Source: Porogramme epimiltina
Lineage: Eukaryota > Basidiomycota > Agaricomycetes > Polyporales > Polyporaceae
Length of the DNA stretch: 30,624 nt
Direction of reading: 5' to 3'
Assembly: GCA_900155495.1 (NCBI GenBank)
Contig: FTLJ01000204.1
Coordinates: 7,267 to 37,890, forward strand
The notes under the pieces are model-generated. The model was not told where the DNA came from. It did no database searches and saw nothing but the letters and a program-made list of their open reading frames with translations. Shown piece after piece: positions 1 through 9,146 of the stretch; the first letter of the stretch is position 1; each line of letters starts with the position of its first letter. Both the position numbers and the translations under genes were made by a program.

Positions 1-284
1 GAACTGCTGGACTTGTCAATGCAGCATGTGTCGATCCATGCGTATTTGTAGCCCGCGCTTCGTGCAACTTCGCAAAAGCGACGAATCTTGTCTGAAGCGT
101 TGTTTAGCTGATTTTCGCGCCGAGCTTGAGAGTCTTGAAGCTCAGTGAGGCTTTGGAAGGTTTGCTCGGGTATGTAGTAGGGGTCGCTTGTAGAGGACCA
201 AACATGGGATAGAATGGCGTAGGAGACCGTTTGAGGGTCGTTGACGAGATGGAACTGTGCGGTGGTAGTGTCAAGAAGGCGCAT
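1..284 (-). CDS. HET-domain protein, N-terminal fragment (runs off left edge)
   Basis: The minus-strand frame from the ATG at 284 stays open to the window edge and gives 94 residues. It starts MRLLDTTTAQF and carries two HET (PF06985) signatures: SYAILSHVW near residues 21-29 and YAWIDTCCIDKSSS at 81-94. The same MRLL start and the same motif order occur in the other four HET genes here, which fixes the start codon. HET domains are found in fungal heterokaryon-incompatibility proteins, where they trigger cell death after non-self recognition; they are distantly related to TIR domains. The RGWTLQEL motif and everything after it lie outside the window, so I cannot tell which subfamily it belongs to or whether the gene is intact. 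Confidence 0.88.
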   Translation of the reverse strand, partial: MRLLDTTTAQFHLVNDPQTVSYAILSHVWSSTSDPYYIPEQTFQSLTELQDSQARRENQLNNASDKIRRFCEVARSAGYKYAWIDTCCIDKSSS

Positions 285-1285
285 CTGGCAAGCTGGTCAA
301 TAGGACGTCCCGTGTTTGGGGGTAGAAGCCACATACGAGCGTGTATAACTGGATGTCCGCACAGCGTCACCGGACGACGCCCTGAGAGGAAGTGGTCTTG
401 GGAGTTCAGGGATAAACCGGGCGCATACTCCGAGCAGCGTGCACATGGGATCATGCCGAGTATCGCAAAACTAGAGGAAGAATGAATATGTCGAGTGGAG
501 GAACAATGCGGAGTACGAGATGTCCTCCATCACCGCGCTATCCTCCAAGTGCCACAATACTCTGCCGATGAACTCGCTTGTTCGATTCCCTCAAGTGACA
601 TTTTATTTTACGTAGGCGGTGAGTAAGGCGAGCCTCGCTCTCTGTCCACCAGTCAAGCCACGAGCAAGCATATGTCTTTTTGATGAAGTGCTGTTCGTCA
701 ACTTCCACAAACCAGAAGTGCGAGGGGTTGTGACAGCAAACCCGGGACAAAAACATGTCCCAAGAACAAAACTACCCTTTAGACCGTCGTATTTACTACC
801 CGTACATGGCATAGGTTAAACAGACTAGGAGAGATAGTAGCGCAACTCCCACTTTAGTCTCGAGCCTTTTCTATCGTTACAGGTGCCTGTCCGGAACATC
901 CCTGGACGTTTCATCGGCAGGAGGAAAGAGCGTGGTGGACTTCAAGTTTGAGCTCTGTGTTGCTATGCTTGCGGATGCGCAGAGGCCCATGCCGAGGACA
1001 TGGGGTCCGCGGAATCGCGCTCGATGAACATCCGTCCAACGTCAACTTGCACTACCTATCGGCAAGGGATCGGCGCTCACAGCTGCTCCATCGAGACGCT
1101 TTTAGTGAATGAGTGAGCGTGCAACAGTGGCTCCGTCATAAATACAGGGCATACGTGCAATCATTGCACCATCAAAGTCAATGAATCACCGCGGGTGAGG
1201 ATATTGGTGCCTCATGAGCTTGTCTTCTTCCACTTCAACCCTCCAGTCCAATTCTTCGGCATGAACACTCCTATGAGCTGTTTCT
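285..1285. other. Intergenic region with one coding-like minus-strand stretch
   Basis: This kilobase separates the 5' end of the partial HET gene from the 3' end of the next HET gene, both on the minus strand, so it should contain the promoter of the first and the 3' end of the second. I see no full gene. A minus-strand frame at about 610-730 reads like protein (FWFVEVDEQHF, then SWLDWWTESEARLTHRLR) and is followed by a weak GTAAAA donor-like sequence. I found no start, partner exon or family match. The rest holds no feature I can support. Confidence 0.3.
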
Positions 1286-4200
1286 TCACCGGCATTCGCT
1301 TCCCAGGGTCCGTTCGAAGACCATACTAGATAGGTACCAGTGTGCATTAGCTTCCTGTGAGAGACGCAATCTCAAGTAAATAGCTCCCACCTGTACTCCA
1401 CCGTCGGAGCGTGAGGCAGAAGCGGCGTCGCCATCGCGGCGTGAAGAATCCTCGCTCCGGCGAGAGCGGTATGACACTGCAGTTTTTTCTGGGTACATGT
1501 CCATGGTAGGTGTCAGATCGCGGAGTGACAACGTGGCCGTATCGTGTGCGGTGGAAGCGGAGTGAAGAAGTAGACCTTCCACAGCGGATAACGATAACCC
1601 AGAACGAGGGCACGATCCGTTCCTCTCTACTGTCCCCGGACCGGCGCCTGTTGCCGGCGGGTTCCATGCAGCCTGCACTTCGGAGTCGCCGTCCCGTCCG
1701 GTGGATGTGGGAGACCTATACAAATGTCCGCGGGGCACGCTCGCAACGCGCGCAGTCGCGGAGGACCCCGAATCGGACTCTCGTTGCCTTCCTCGGGTGA
1801 CGATTCCTGATGGGTGGAATGAGCTAGTCGTGCGGTCTAGCTCGTAGCTCACGGCCTGTGGGACAACCGACGGTAGACCCTCCATATCAGCCTGTGCGTT
1901 CTGGTGGATCTGTGACCGCGTAATACCGTTCGACCCGGGGGCGTAATGGGGGAGGTGGCGCAAGTTGCGGATGGCGGGAGAAGGGGGTGCAGGGTCGCGA
2001 ACGTTTGTTCCGGCGAAGACGGTGCGCGAGGCTGGCGTGCTCGAGTCGACGAGGATTCCAGGTCTCAATTGCCGAAGGTCGGCAATCGGGCTTTCAACGA
2101 GGTTGTCGAGTGGGTGGGTCAGAAAGGGATGGCGAGGGGGCGCGCGATCGTCTAAGTCATCCGGCGGACTGCATCGGCGACCATGCGGGGCACTGCGACC
2201 ATTCCTGGAGTCAGAGTGGATCGGAGACGGCTCGCCTGACTCGGGTCCGTAGCGTGGAGAACGTTCTCGTCGCGATGAATCATGATGAGGGCTATGTCGA
2301 GCAAGTTCAGGTTGTTGCTCATTATGTGCGCTTGAGTTTACGTCCCCTGCAGTCGAGTGACGACCTTGACTGTTGAATGTGTGTCGGACGTCCGTAGATA
2401 TTGTAAGAGAGACTCCGGAATGTGAACGTGTAGGCACCGTGGAGCATTCTGACGCGGGTGTATTGGTCGGCGTCCTGCAAGGTGGACGCAATGAGACTGA
2501 GTAACACCGAAGGAACGTATGCGCGTACCTATCGCCCGGTCTCCACCCTGTAATTTGTGAGCCATGGCTAGGAGGCGCGGTGGATCCATGACTTCTGTGA
2601 AGCGGTCGCTGAGAGGGGTACGTGCGGCTGCGGGTGGGTCGCTGATAGGGATCTGCTCCGAGAGGCCTGTCGTATGTCGCCTCCGCTGAGCCAAGCCACT
2701 CATATGAAGAAAGCCGCTCGGTGGACGCGTCAAGTGAACGAGAGCGCGTGGAGAAGGTGCGAGGCCTCCTCGTTGCGGTGCGCGAAGAGAACGACACAGG
2801 CGTGCCCCTCCCCCTCGTCGATGAGGGCCCGTACGCTGCTAGATCTCGCTCTTGCGAGTCGGGAGATACTGTACGCTCTTCGGGGACACAGTCGAGGATA
2901 TCAATGTCGAGGATGTACAACCGCTGCGATGATGTCGTGGGGTCCGCGAGGCTAAGTGTAAGTCGCAAACAGCGACCGTTCTTGCTAGCTCGACGTTGCG
3001 TAGAGAGCTTGAAGTTCTTCGAAGCGACACCATTTTGAATGTCCCACGAGTAGATATGGTCTTCGTGGCACGCAGACCGTCCAATACCAGATACTTCGTA
3101 GCGCGTAGTCATAGGAAAGGTATGTGTGTCATCGCGGGAGGCGGTCACGATTGCGCGTAGATAACCATATGTTTGCGTATCTTGACAGGTACAATGGCCA
3201 ACTTGGATAGTGATGCTCTCGCCATCGCGATGGAGTAGCACCTCTGTGGTGTTATCAAGTATTTCATAGCCCTGTGTCCGCAGGAGGGCCTCCGACCAAC
3301 CAGCCAAAGTGATTTGAGGAGGTTCTTTGGGCGGCGAAGCGCAAAGCACGTTGTGAATGAGAAAGTCACGTGACAAAGCCTGTTGAATCCGCGATGGACG
3401 GTGGGGGATGTAGACACGAGTCAGATTCGCTCTCGTTGGACATGAGCGCACTTGAGAAGGCGTTAAACAAGATAGCCGGAAATAGCTAGCGAGGATGTCG
3501 GGCACCGTTCTGTACGAACGACTGAAGTCGATAGCCATGTGGCCCCTTTGATGCGCCACCGTCCCGACGAACATTTCGGCGCTCGACGAGCGCGGGTTGG
3601 ACGGACAGAGCACCAGGGATACGAGCCTTCCAGATTTGTCCTTACAGGCGAGGAATGCGAGGTAATACTCCGATCCGGCCTCGTCGTAGCAGGGAATGAG
3701 CGGGAAGCTGGCGCGAATTCCGTAGGATGTTGTTGTATATTCGTAATAGGGAAGGTCGAGATCTAGCTCTTCTTCAAGTGACTCCCGCGGGATTGCGGTG
3801 ATATCTCGGGACGAGGAAAAGTCCCTCGGGGAGGTCGCCAGCAAGTAGGACTGCTGGTGGGCGTTGAGGAGCACGGATGGGATCAGAAGAGGTCTTGTGG
3901 GTTTGTCGAAGAAAAGACTAGAGTTACGAGAACCCCATGCGAGGATGCTCTGATCAGGGATCTGCTTGAGAATTGCTTGCTGAAGCCGGATGAAAGCGTA
4001 GCGACCCTCGCCGTAGATCGGTGTCATATGGATATTGAAGACACCGATGAGGCAATAAGCTTCATCCTCTTCTCTCGTTGTTTGACGCTCGGACGCCCAT
4101 GACATCCGCTGAGCCACGGACACCTGCAAGTACATCAGTTCGCACCTCAAGACAGGGATAAGAGCTCTGCTTACCTGTGGAAGCATCCGTTCTTGTCTTA

Positions 4201-4753
4201 AGACAGCTATGTCGATTCCTGTTATGTGCGACACAGTAGCTCCGAGCCTGTGCTTTGTCCCAATCAGTTTCCAGTTCTTAGACAAGAAAAGGACATTATG
4301 GGGTGCAATGAGTTCTTGGAGGGTCCATCCACGCTTGAACCAGCGGCTGCGACAAAACTGAGAATTGAGTGCTCCAGGATCATCTTCGTCGTCGACATCG
4401 TGGAGGAGAGCGTAGCAGGCCTTGGAATAGCGATACCAGTCAAACATAGAGTTGATGGCTTCAGAGAGCTCGGCACTGCTTGTTTTGTCGATGCAACAAG
4501 TGTCTATCCAGATGTATCGAAAACCGTGTTGTCGTGCGACCGCGCATGCACGTTGAATTTTGTCAGAAAGATGAAGGAGGACATCTGAAGAGGGTGGTTT
4601 TAACTGAATGGCTACGACTTCTTGATATAGTTGCTCGGGGACGAAGTCAGGATCCGCCTCTGTTGCCCATACATGGGACAGCGTCGCATAACGAACGTTC
4701 CGAGGGTCGTCGAACCACGCAAATTGACCGGTAGTCGCGTCGAGTAGCCGCAT
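1286..4753 (-). CDS. Long HET-domain protein with post-HET module and disordered tail
   Basis: Unspliced, the frame is 1155 codons. The start MRLLDATTGQF matches the paralogues. HET motifs follow in order: RYATLSHVW (21-29), YIWIDTCCIDKTSS (80-93), SEAINSMFDWY (97-107) and KRGWTLQELIAP (140-151). A 51-nt sequence at 4174-4124 (residues 194-210) looks like an intron without an in-frame stop: donor GTAAGC, branch-like CTGAT, acceptor TTGCAG. Removing it gives LPQ-VSVAQRMSWA, which aligns with all three full paralogues, and a protein of 1138 aa. Residues from about 270 to 640 match the module in the divergent neighbour at 6006-8105 (for example HIYSWDIQNGVASKNF). The last 500 or so residues are rich in Ser, Arg, Pro and Thr and probably disordered. 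A role as an incompatibility or cell-death effector is inferred from the HET domain alone. Confidence 0.88.
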   Translation of the reverse strand: MRLLDATTGQFAWFDDPRNVRYATLSHVWATEADPDFVPEQLYQEVVAIQLKPPSSDVLLHLSDKIQRACAVARQHGFRYIWIDTCCIDKTSSAELSEAINSMFDWYRYSKACYALLHDVDDEDDPGALNSQFCRSRWFKRGWTLQELIAPHNVLFLSKNWKLIGTKHRLGATVSHITGIDIAVLRQERMLPQVSRALIPVLRCELMYLQVSVAQRMSWASERQTTREEDEAYCLIGVFNIHMTPIYGEGRYAFIRLQQAILKQIPDQSILAWGSRNSSLFFDKPTRPLLIPSVLLNAHQQSYLLATSPRDFSSSRDITAIPRESLEEELDLDLPYYEYTTTSYGIRASFPLIPCYDEAGSEYYLAFLACKDKSGRLVSLVLCPSNPRSSSAEMFVGTVAHQRGHMAIDFSRSYRTVPDILASYFRLSCLTPSQVRSCPTRANLTRVYIPHRPSRIQQALSRDFLIHNVLCASPPKEPPQITLAGWSEALLRTQGYEILDNTTEVLLHRDGESITIQVGHCTCQDTQTYGYLRAIVTASRDDTHTFPMTTRYEVSGIGRSACHEDHIYSWDIQNGVASKNFKLSTQRRASKNGRCLRLTLSLADPTTSSQRLYILDIDILDCVPEERTVSPDSQERDLAAYGPSSTRGRGTPVSFSSRTATRRPRTFSTRSRSLDASTERLSSYEWLGSAEATYDRPLGADPYQRPTRSRTYPSQRPLHRSHGSTAPPSHGSQITGWRPGDRYAHTFLRCYSVSLRPPCRTPTNTPASECSTVPTRSHSGVSLTISTDVRHTFNSQGRHSTAGDVNSSAHNEQQPELARHSPHHDSSRRERSPRYGPESGEPSPIHSDSRNGRSAPHGRRCSPPDDLDDRAPPRHPFLTHPLDNLVESPIADLRQLRPGILVDSSTPASRTVFAGTNVRDPAPPSPAIRNLRHLPHYAPGSNGITRSQIHQNAQADMEGLPSVVPQAVSYELDRTTSSFHPSGIVTRGRQRESDSGSSATARVASVPRGHLYRSPTSTGRDGDSEVQAAWNPPATGAGPGTVERNGSCPRSGLSLSAVEGLLLHSASTAHDTATLSLRDLTPTMDMYPEKTAVSYRSRRSEDSSRRDGDAASASRSDGGVQVGAIYLRLRLSQEANAHWYLSSMVFERTLGSECR
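4124..4174 (-). other. Predicted 51-nt in-frame intron inside the long HET gene
   Basis: On the minus strand the segment begins GTAAGC directly after CCACAG and ends TTGCAG before GTGTCC, with CTGAT about 15 nt before the acceptor. It is a multiple of three and has no stop, so it is hidden in the open frame. The 17 residues it would encode are absent from the other three full HET proteins at a position where the flanking residues align. Its length fits the other introns in the window. Confidence 0.8.
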
Positions 4754-6005
4754 AGGTATCTAGAAAGATATATCAGCATGATAGAGTTGTGAAGATTAGG
4801 GGGTATATCACATGCATTTGAGTCGATATTACAGAGGCTAGTCGCTAAAGCGGTAGTTGCAAGAGGCGATAACGCTATCAAATCCATGTAAGTAAGGGGG
4901 AGCTGATAGTGAGTGGCGATTACGAACCAGGGATATGGCCCGTGATGGTCAGGACAGACACTCAACGAGATGAACTGTTGTTATAAAGGGGGAATACGAG
5001 TAGCCTAGAATGCTGATCAGAATAATGTCCTATACGGTTCAGTCGGCGCGAGACGTACAATGATGAGGATATTTCACCAAACCACATTTGATACGACATT
5101 TATCGCATATTGGTCGCTCGTGTGGATCAGGTGCCTCCAGCTGGTTCCACTATGCCGCATTTACACCACTATATACGGTTCCGATACCGGTGTGATGTCT
5201 CATGATATTCCAAGGCTAGGTCTCGTGTCAACAGAGCTGGCAGCGTAACGGTCTGTTGCGAGTTGATATTTGCTGTTATCATAGTGAGAAGGATCCGTGT
5301 ATAGCAGACGAGAGTGCTCACGTGAAACACGCGTATTCAATCTAACAGAGACACCTGACAGAGATGAGTATCTTCGTTGCAGACTTACGAGTTGCTCGAC
5401 GGAGCCAGGTTGGGGCCGCTTAGACGCTTGAGCAGGATGCGCAGAACATGGCTGTGTGGTGCTTACGTAAACGCTGCCTGATGATGTCATACACTTGACT
5501 CGCGGCTTACAAAGTGGCACTAGCAGCCCTTTGCGCGGCCATTTTATCTTGCACTTCTCTATCATCTTTGGAAATTCTATACCGTCACTCTAAACCTACG
5601 GCACTGGCCACAGTAATGTCAATGTTGGTGCGCATCGTCTAGAAACTAGGATCGACATGTGGGAGGAACAGCCTGCGAATTCGAAGACCTTCGACTCGGA
5701 AGAAGTCGGATCTAGAACCGAAGTTGAGGGTACTGCGCGTAAGTAGCGATGCCATAAGGCAGTGAGTGGTGACCTGATAAATGAAAGACTGATTGGTATT
5801 GTGTTTAAATGCTGCTATAGAGTATGTCTACTATGTAGTACCTCAAGATCATCACATTTCCTCCAGAGCGTCCATGCACAGGCCTAGCTGTGAGCCTTTT
5901 TGCTCGTCTAAACGATGATACACTTGACTCACACTCAGCCCGCAGTTAAAACCCACTCCAACGTCTAGGCGCGAGCAACTCTAGTAGGGCCGCGCGGCCG
6001 ATCCT
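4754..6005. other. Divergent intergenic region between two HET genes
   Basis: These 1.25 kb lie head-to-head between the starts at 4753 (minus) and 6006 (plus), so they must carry both promoters. I see no supported gene; the small frames are unremarkable. A 13-bp direct repeat, ATACACTTGACTC, occurs at 5489-5501 and 5918-5930, the second copy about 75 bp before the plus-strand ATG. A TTATAAAGGGGG stretch lies at about 4980. Neither is proven regulatory. Confidence 0.4.
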
Positions 6006-8105
6006 ATGCGTCTACTTGACACTACCAGCGGCGAGTTCGTATGCGTTGACGATCCACGTCACATCTCCTATGCCATCCTCTCCCACGTTTGGACGCGCGA
6101 CGGACAGGGCTTAGTATCCGAGCAATCCTTCGACGATGTTCGGCGTATTCTCAAGCGATGGAAGCGCATCCCCCGTTGGCTTCGTGTCCCTCCTATTCGT
6201 CGGCGGAAGGACCCTTGCATGGACACGCCCAGCCCTTCTGCAACGTCGCGTTGCGATACGGACACCGGCACAACCTCCCCCTCCCGGTTAAGCCTCCCCT
6301 CTGCTCTTTCGGAGAAGGTCAAGCGCGCTTGCGGAGTAGCCCGTGGCCACGGTTTTCGCCTCCTGTGGGTGGACTCTTGCTGCATCGACAAGGGCAGTAG
6401 CTCTGAGCTATCAGAGGCTATCAACTCCATGTTCTCCTGGTATCAACATGCGCGCGTCTGCTATGCCTATCTCGCCGATGTTGTTGGCGATGAAGGTGGA
6501 GACTGGGTCTATTTTCGCAAGAGCCGGTGGTTTAGACGAGGATGGACGCTACAAGAACTCGTTGCGCCGCGGGTGGTCATCTTTCTATCGCAAGACTGGC
6601 ACGTCATCGGAACCAAAGCAGCTCTCGCAAACGTGATCGAGGAAGTGACGGGGATCGATAGAGCCATCTTGACTCACGAGGTCGCTCTCAACAGTGTAAG
6701 CGTTGCGCGACGTATCTCGTGGGCGGCGAAGCGGCAGACGACACGTGAGGAGGACGAGGCATATTCGCTGATGGGCCTACTTGGTGTCAACATGCCGACT
6801 ATCTATGGGGAAGGACGATTTGCATTTATTCGGCTTCAAGAGGAGGTCCTCAGGCAAAACTCGGATCAGACACTCTTTGCGTGGGGCCCGTCCTTAAGAA
6901 ACAACATCGAACTGATGGATGACTCGCCGGCGGATCCGACCGGGTTTGGGGAGGAACCTGAACACCATGTCTGGGAAAGGCCAAACATGCGGAACCTCCT
7001 TGCACTCTCGCCCCGCGATTTTGCGTCCGCTGGAGGAGCTACTACCCTCTCTCACCGAGCGTATAGCAAGAGACTCAACCTCTCTCCTCCGCTTCCGGAA
7101 TACACCGCCACCTGCCACGGCCTTCGCACCACCTTCCCGCTCCTTGAAACTCGCACGGATCACTCCAACGAGCTCGTGTATTTCGCGCTCTTGGCCTGCA
7201 AGGACGAGTCCGGGCGTATCCTAGCCCTCATACTCAGGCCGCAGGAGTTGAGCAAGAGCCAGTACTTCGTGGGGGCTTTCTTATGCTCCACGATGGAGGT
7301 TGAAGATGCTCCCCGTCCAGCAGCAAACGTCAACGGCGGTATCTTCCTTGGCGAGCAATACTTCCGTATCATCCATCTATCCCAGGATTTTATCACCACC
7401 CACGGAGGAAGCATTCGCCTTCGGGACATATATGTCTCTCATCGTCCATCCCGCTCCAGGGCACTCGCCTTTCCGGGCTACCGCGTGACATATGTCGCGC
7501 TAACTCAATGCTCAAGCCCTTTTAGACTTATTCTCGCGGAATGGTGCAAGCTGCTGTTGGAAAGAGACGGCTTCAACATCTCTCCACTCCAGCAAGACTC
7601 GGACATAGCCTTAGATGTCGTCGACCCCGCAGCCCCGCACAGCATCGTCTTACGTAGAGCGGATCATGCGATACTCATCAAGCTGGAAGTCTGCCGCTGC
7701 TCGGGTACATCCGCAGCCCGCAGGCTTTGCATGACCGTCTCCACACCTTCCTCTTCGGAGCATTGCCCTCGTTCCCTCACTTATCCTATCCCCCACCCCC
7801 ACGCCGCTCAACATCGACAAGACCACCCCGATCACATTTTCTCCTGGTTCTTCGCAAACGGCCTCGCTTCAAAGGGGTTCTTCGTGCGCTACCCAGATGG
7901 AGAACAAGTAAGCATGCAAGTCACCCTCAGTGTGCAGTCGATGGAATCATCCCCTATGGATATACGTACTTACGCTCTCGGCGTGGAGGTCGTTGGCCCT
8001 CCGGCGCGGGGCTCGGAACAGTCCCGACAGTCCACGCCGCGTGATTGTTGGACGCCTCCCGTGACCATTGTTGGCTCCCCGGGTCTTCCGGAAAACTCAG
8101 TTTGA
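6006..8105 (+). CDS. HET-domain protein (699 aa) with post-HET module
   Basis: Single uninterrupted frame starting MRLLDTTSGEF. HET motifs: SYAILSHVW (21-29), LLWVDSCCIDKGSSS (119-133), SEAINSMFSWY and RRGWTLQELVAP (178-189). An insert of about 50 basic and Ser/Thr-rich residues (about 46-98, with clusters such as RWKRIPRW and PIRRRKD) separates the first two motifs and is missing or much shorter in the paralogues. After the HET part, VSVARRISWAAKRQTTREEDEAY and TIYGEGRFAFIRLQ-type blocks are shared by all the HET proteins here. The region from about 330 to 680 matches only the 1286-4753 protein (SPRDF, LALLACKDESGR-like, YVSHRPSR, DHIFSWFFANGLASKGFF). It ends soon after that module, with no long disordered tail. 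Presumed intracellular; no signal peptide. Confidence 0.9.
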   Translation: MRLLDTTSGEFVCVDDPRHISYAILSHVWTRDGQGLVSEQSFDDVRRILKRWKRIPRWLRVPPIRRRKDPCMDTPSPSATSRCDTDTGTTSPSRLSLPSALSEKVKRACGVARGHGFRLLWVDSCCIDKGSSSELSEAINSMFSWYQHARVCYAYLADVVGDEGGDWVYFRKSRWFRRGWTLQELVAPRVVIFLSQDWHVIGTKAALANVIEEVTGIDRAILTHEVALNSVSVARRISWAAKRQTTREEDEAYSLMGLLGVNMPTIYGEGRFAFIRLQEEVLRQNSDQTLFAWGPSLRNNIELMDDSPADPTGFGEEPEHHVWERPNMRNLLALSPRDFASAGGATTLSHRAYSKRLNLSPPLPEYTATCHGLRTTFPLLETRTDHSNELVYFALLACKDESGRILALILRPQELSKSQYFVGAFLCSTMEVEDAPRPAANVNGGIFLGEQYFRIIHLSQDFITTHGGSIRLRDIYVSHRPSRSRALAFPGYRVTYVALTQCSSPFRLILAEWCKLLLERDGFNISPLQQDSDIALDVVDPAAPHSIVLRRADHAILIKLEVCRCSGTSAARRLCMTVSTPSSSEHCPRSLTYPIPHPHAAQHRQDHPDHIFSWFFANGLASKGFFVRYPDGEQVSMQVTLSVQSMESSPMDIRTYALGVEVVGPPARGSEQSRQSTPRDCWTPPVTIVGSPGLPENSV

Positions 8106-8346
8106 AGTTCCTTCCGCGGACAGTATTCTTCTCACGATTGTACTTTACGATAGGCATTCGAGAGTTTGTGTATGGTGGTACACCGACATGGTCTACACAC
8201 GAGCGGGGGCCAACTACGCGCATGAAACGTCCGACCTGACTAGTACTGTCACCCTTACAAGCCTTCGGCACCAACCCTCAACTATTGCCCAGGGATCGTC
8301 ATCGGGGTTTCTGTGTAGTGAGTGATCAGGTAATACGCGCCCTGGA
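8106..8346. other. Short spacer between HET gene and terminal-repeat element
   Basis: This contains the 3' end of the HET gene at 6006-8105. An overlapping frame runs through the stop of that gene, but no family or splice pattern supports it. I see no clear AATAAA signal. Confidence 0.4.
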
Positions 8347-8367
8347 CAGGGTATGCCACGGGTCGGG
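8347..8367 (+). repeat. Left terminal inverted repeat
   Basis: 21 bp beginning CAGGGTATGCC and ending GGGTCGGG. It pairs with 9126-9146 in inverted orientation with four mismatches, all C/T or G/A. Confidence 0.65.
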
Positions 8368-9034
8368 AACGGGTATTGTGCTGAGCCTACCCGTATCCGG
8401 CGCCAACCCGTACCCGTGGAGGGCGGGCACGGTATGAATAGTGCGCATTTAAAGCACCCTGGATTAATATCTATGGTCCCTTGTGTGGCACGGTGCTGCC
8501 AGTGTCTACCTGTGGCACCTGCCACTCTCTCCTAGTACACGAAGGTCTCGAGGCCGACGCCTCAATGGCGGAAGCATAGCTATCGACTCGCTTGCGATGG
8601 TCATGATCGTCAAAGCCGTGCCACGCGTATAGCGTGCATCCGCGCGTCCTCATCGACGCGTACGCGCTAGCCAGTCACGTGACGACGCTGACGACGGCGT
8701 CCTCATGAGGCTCTACGCAGCGCCAGCGAGCGCGCAACCGTATCTGCGTCTGTCCTGGCCGCGTCAACACTGCGTACGAGCTCCTTCGCGCTCGCTGTAT
8801 GCGCGCCCGCATCGACCGCGTACCCATAGCGCGCCCACAGCTGCACGTCAGTAGTGCTTCTGCGTGCGCTTCTCGAGGTATACAACGCGCACGCGCTTTT
8901 CGCCCAGCAGCGGCGGCGGTGGCGCCCTTACAGGAGATGGCGCGCAGGGCTGGAGCGCAACGGGGAGGTGGACGATGAACGCATTGTCCTCGCCCTGGAA
9001 CGAGTGTACGTGTGCTGTCTTAGGCAACTCACAT

Positions 9035-9125
9035 GGAGTCGCGGGTACGGGTTTGGCCCGGGTACACCCCCATGAACCCATACCCGCACCCGCGCGGGTA
9101 TATACCCGTACCCGTGGCGGGTATA
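9035..9125. repeat. Subterminal GGGTACGGG / CCCGTACCCG repeat cluster
   Basis: Several direct and inverted copies of a CGGGTACGGG-like unit are packed here (GCGGGTACGGG, CCCGGGTAC, CATACCCGCACCCG, GGGTATATACCCGTACCCG). A smaller cluster lies at about 8370-8440 inside the other end of the element. Such arrays commonly serve as subterminal transposase-binding sites; that role is inferred here. Confidence 0.6.
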
Positions 9126-9146
9126 CCCGACCCATGGTATGCCCTA
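9126..9146 (-). repeat. Right terminal inverted repeat
   Basis: 21 bp that read on the minus strand as TAGGGCATACC.. ..GGGTCGGG, the inverted partner of 8347-8367. The four differences are transitions, as expected from decay of methylated cytosines. Confidence 0.65.

Larger units (their letters stand above)
8347..9146. mobile_element. 800-bp non-autonomous DNA transposon-like element with TIRs
   Basis: The left end at 8347-8367 (CAGGGTATGCCAC.. ..GGTCGGG) is the inverted complement of the right end at 9126-9146, matching at 17 of 21 positions; all four mismatches are transitions. Just inside both ends lie repeated CCCGTACCCG/CGGGTACGGG blocks (about 8370-8440 and 9035-9125) that could bind a transposase. 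The interior is GC-rich and encodes no transposase I can recognise, so the copy is probably non-autonomous (MITE-like). The CAGGG end is reminiscent of hAT elements, but I find no clean 8-bp target-site duplication, so the superfamily is not settled. It lies just downstream of a HET gene. Confidence 0.6.

Noticed and set aside
575..610. GTTCGATTCCC resembling a tRNA B box
   Set aside because: The flanks do not form a T-stem and no A box or acceptor stem is found at a suitable distance.
1380..1420. GTGGGA..CACAG segment near the 3' end of the long HET gene as a second intron
   Set aside because: It would be only about 36 nt, shorter than any supported intron here, and no paralogue covers this tail.
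1500..2960. Several plus-strand open frames of 60-130 codons
   Set aside because: They are antisense shadows of the long HET gene's GC-rich, stop-poor tail; no start context or family resemblance.
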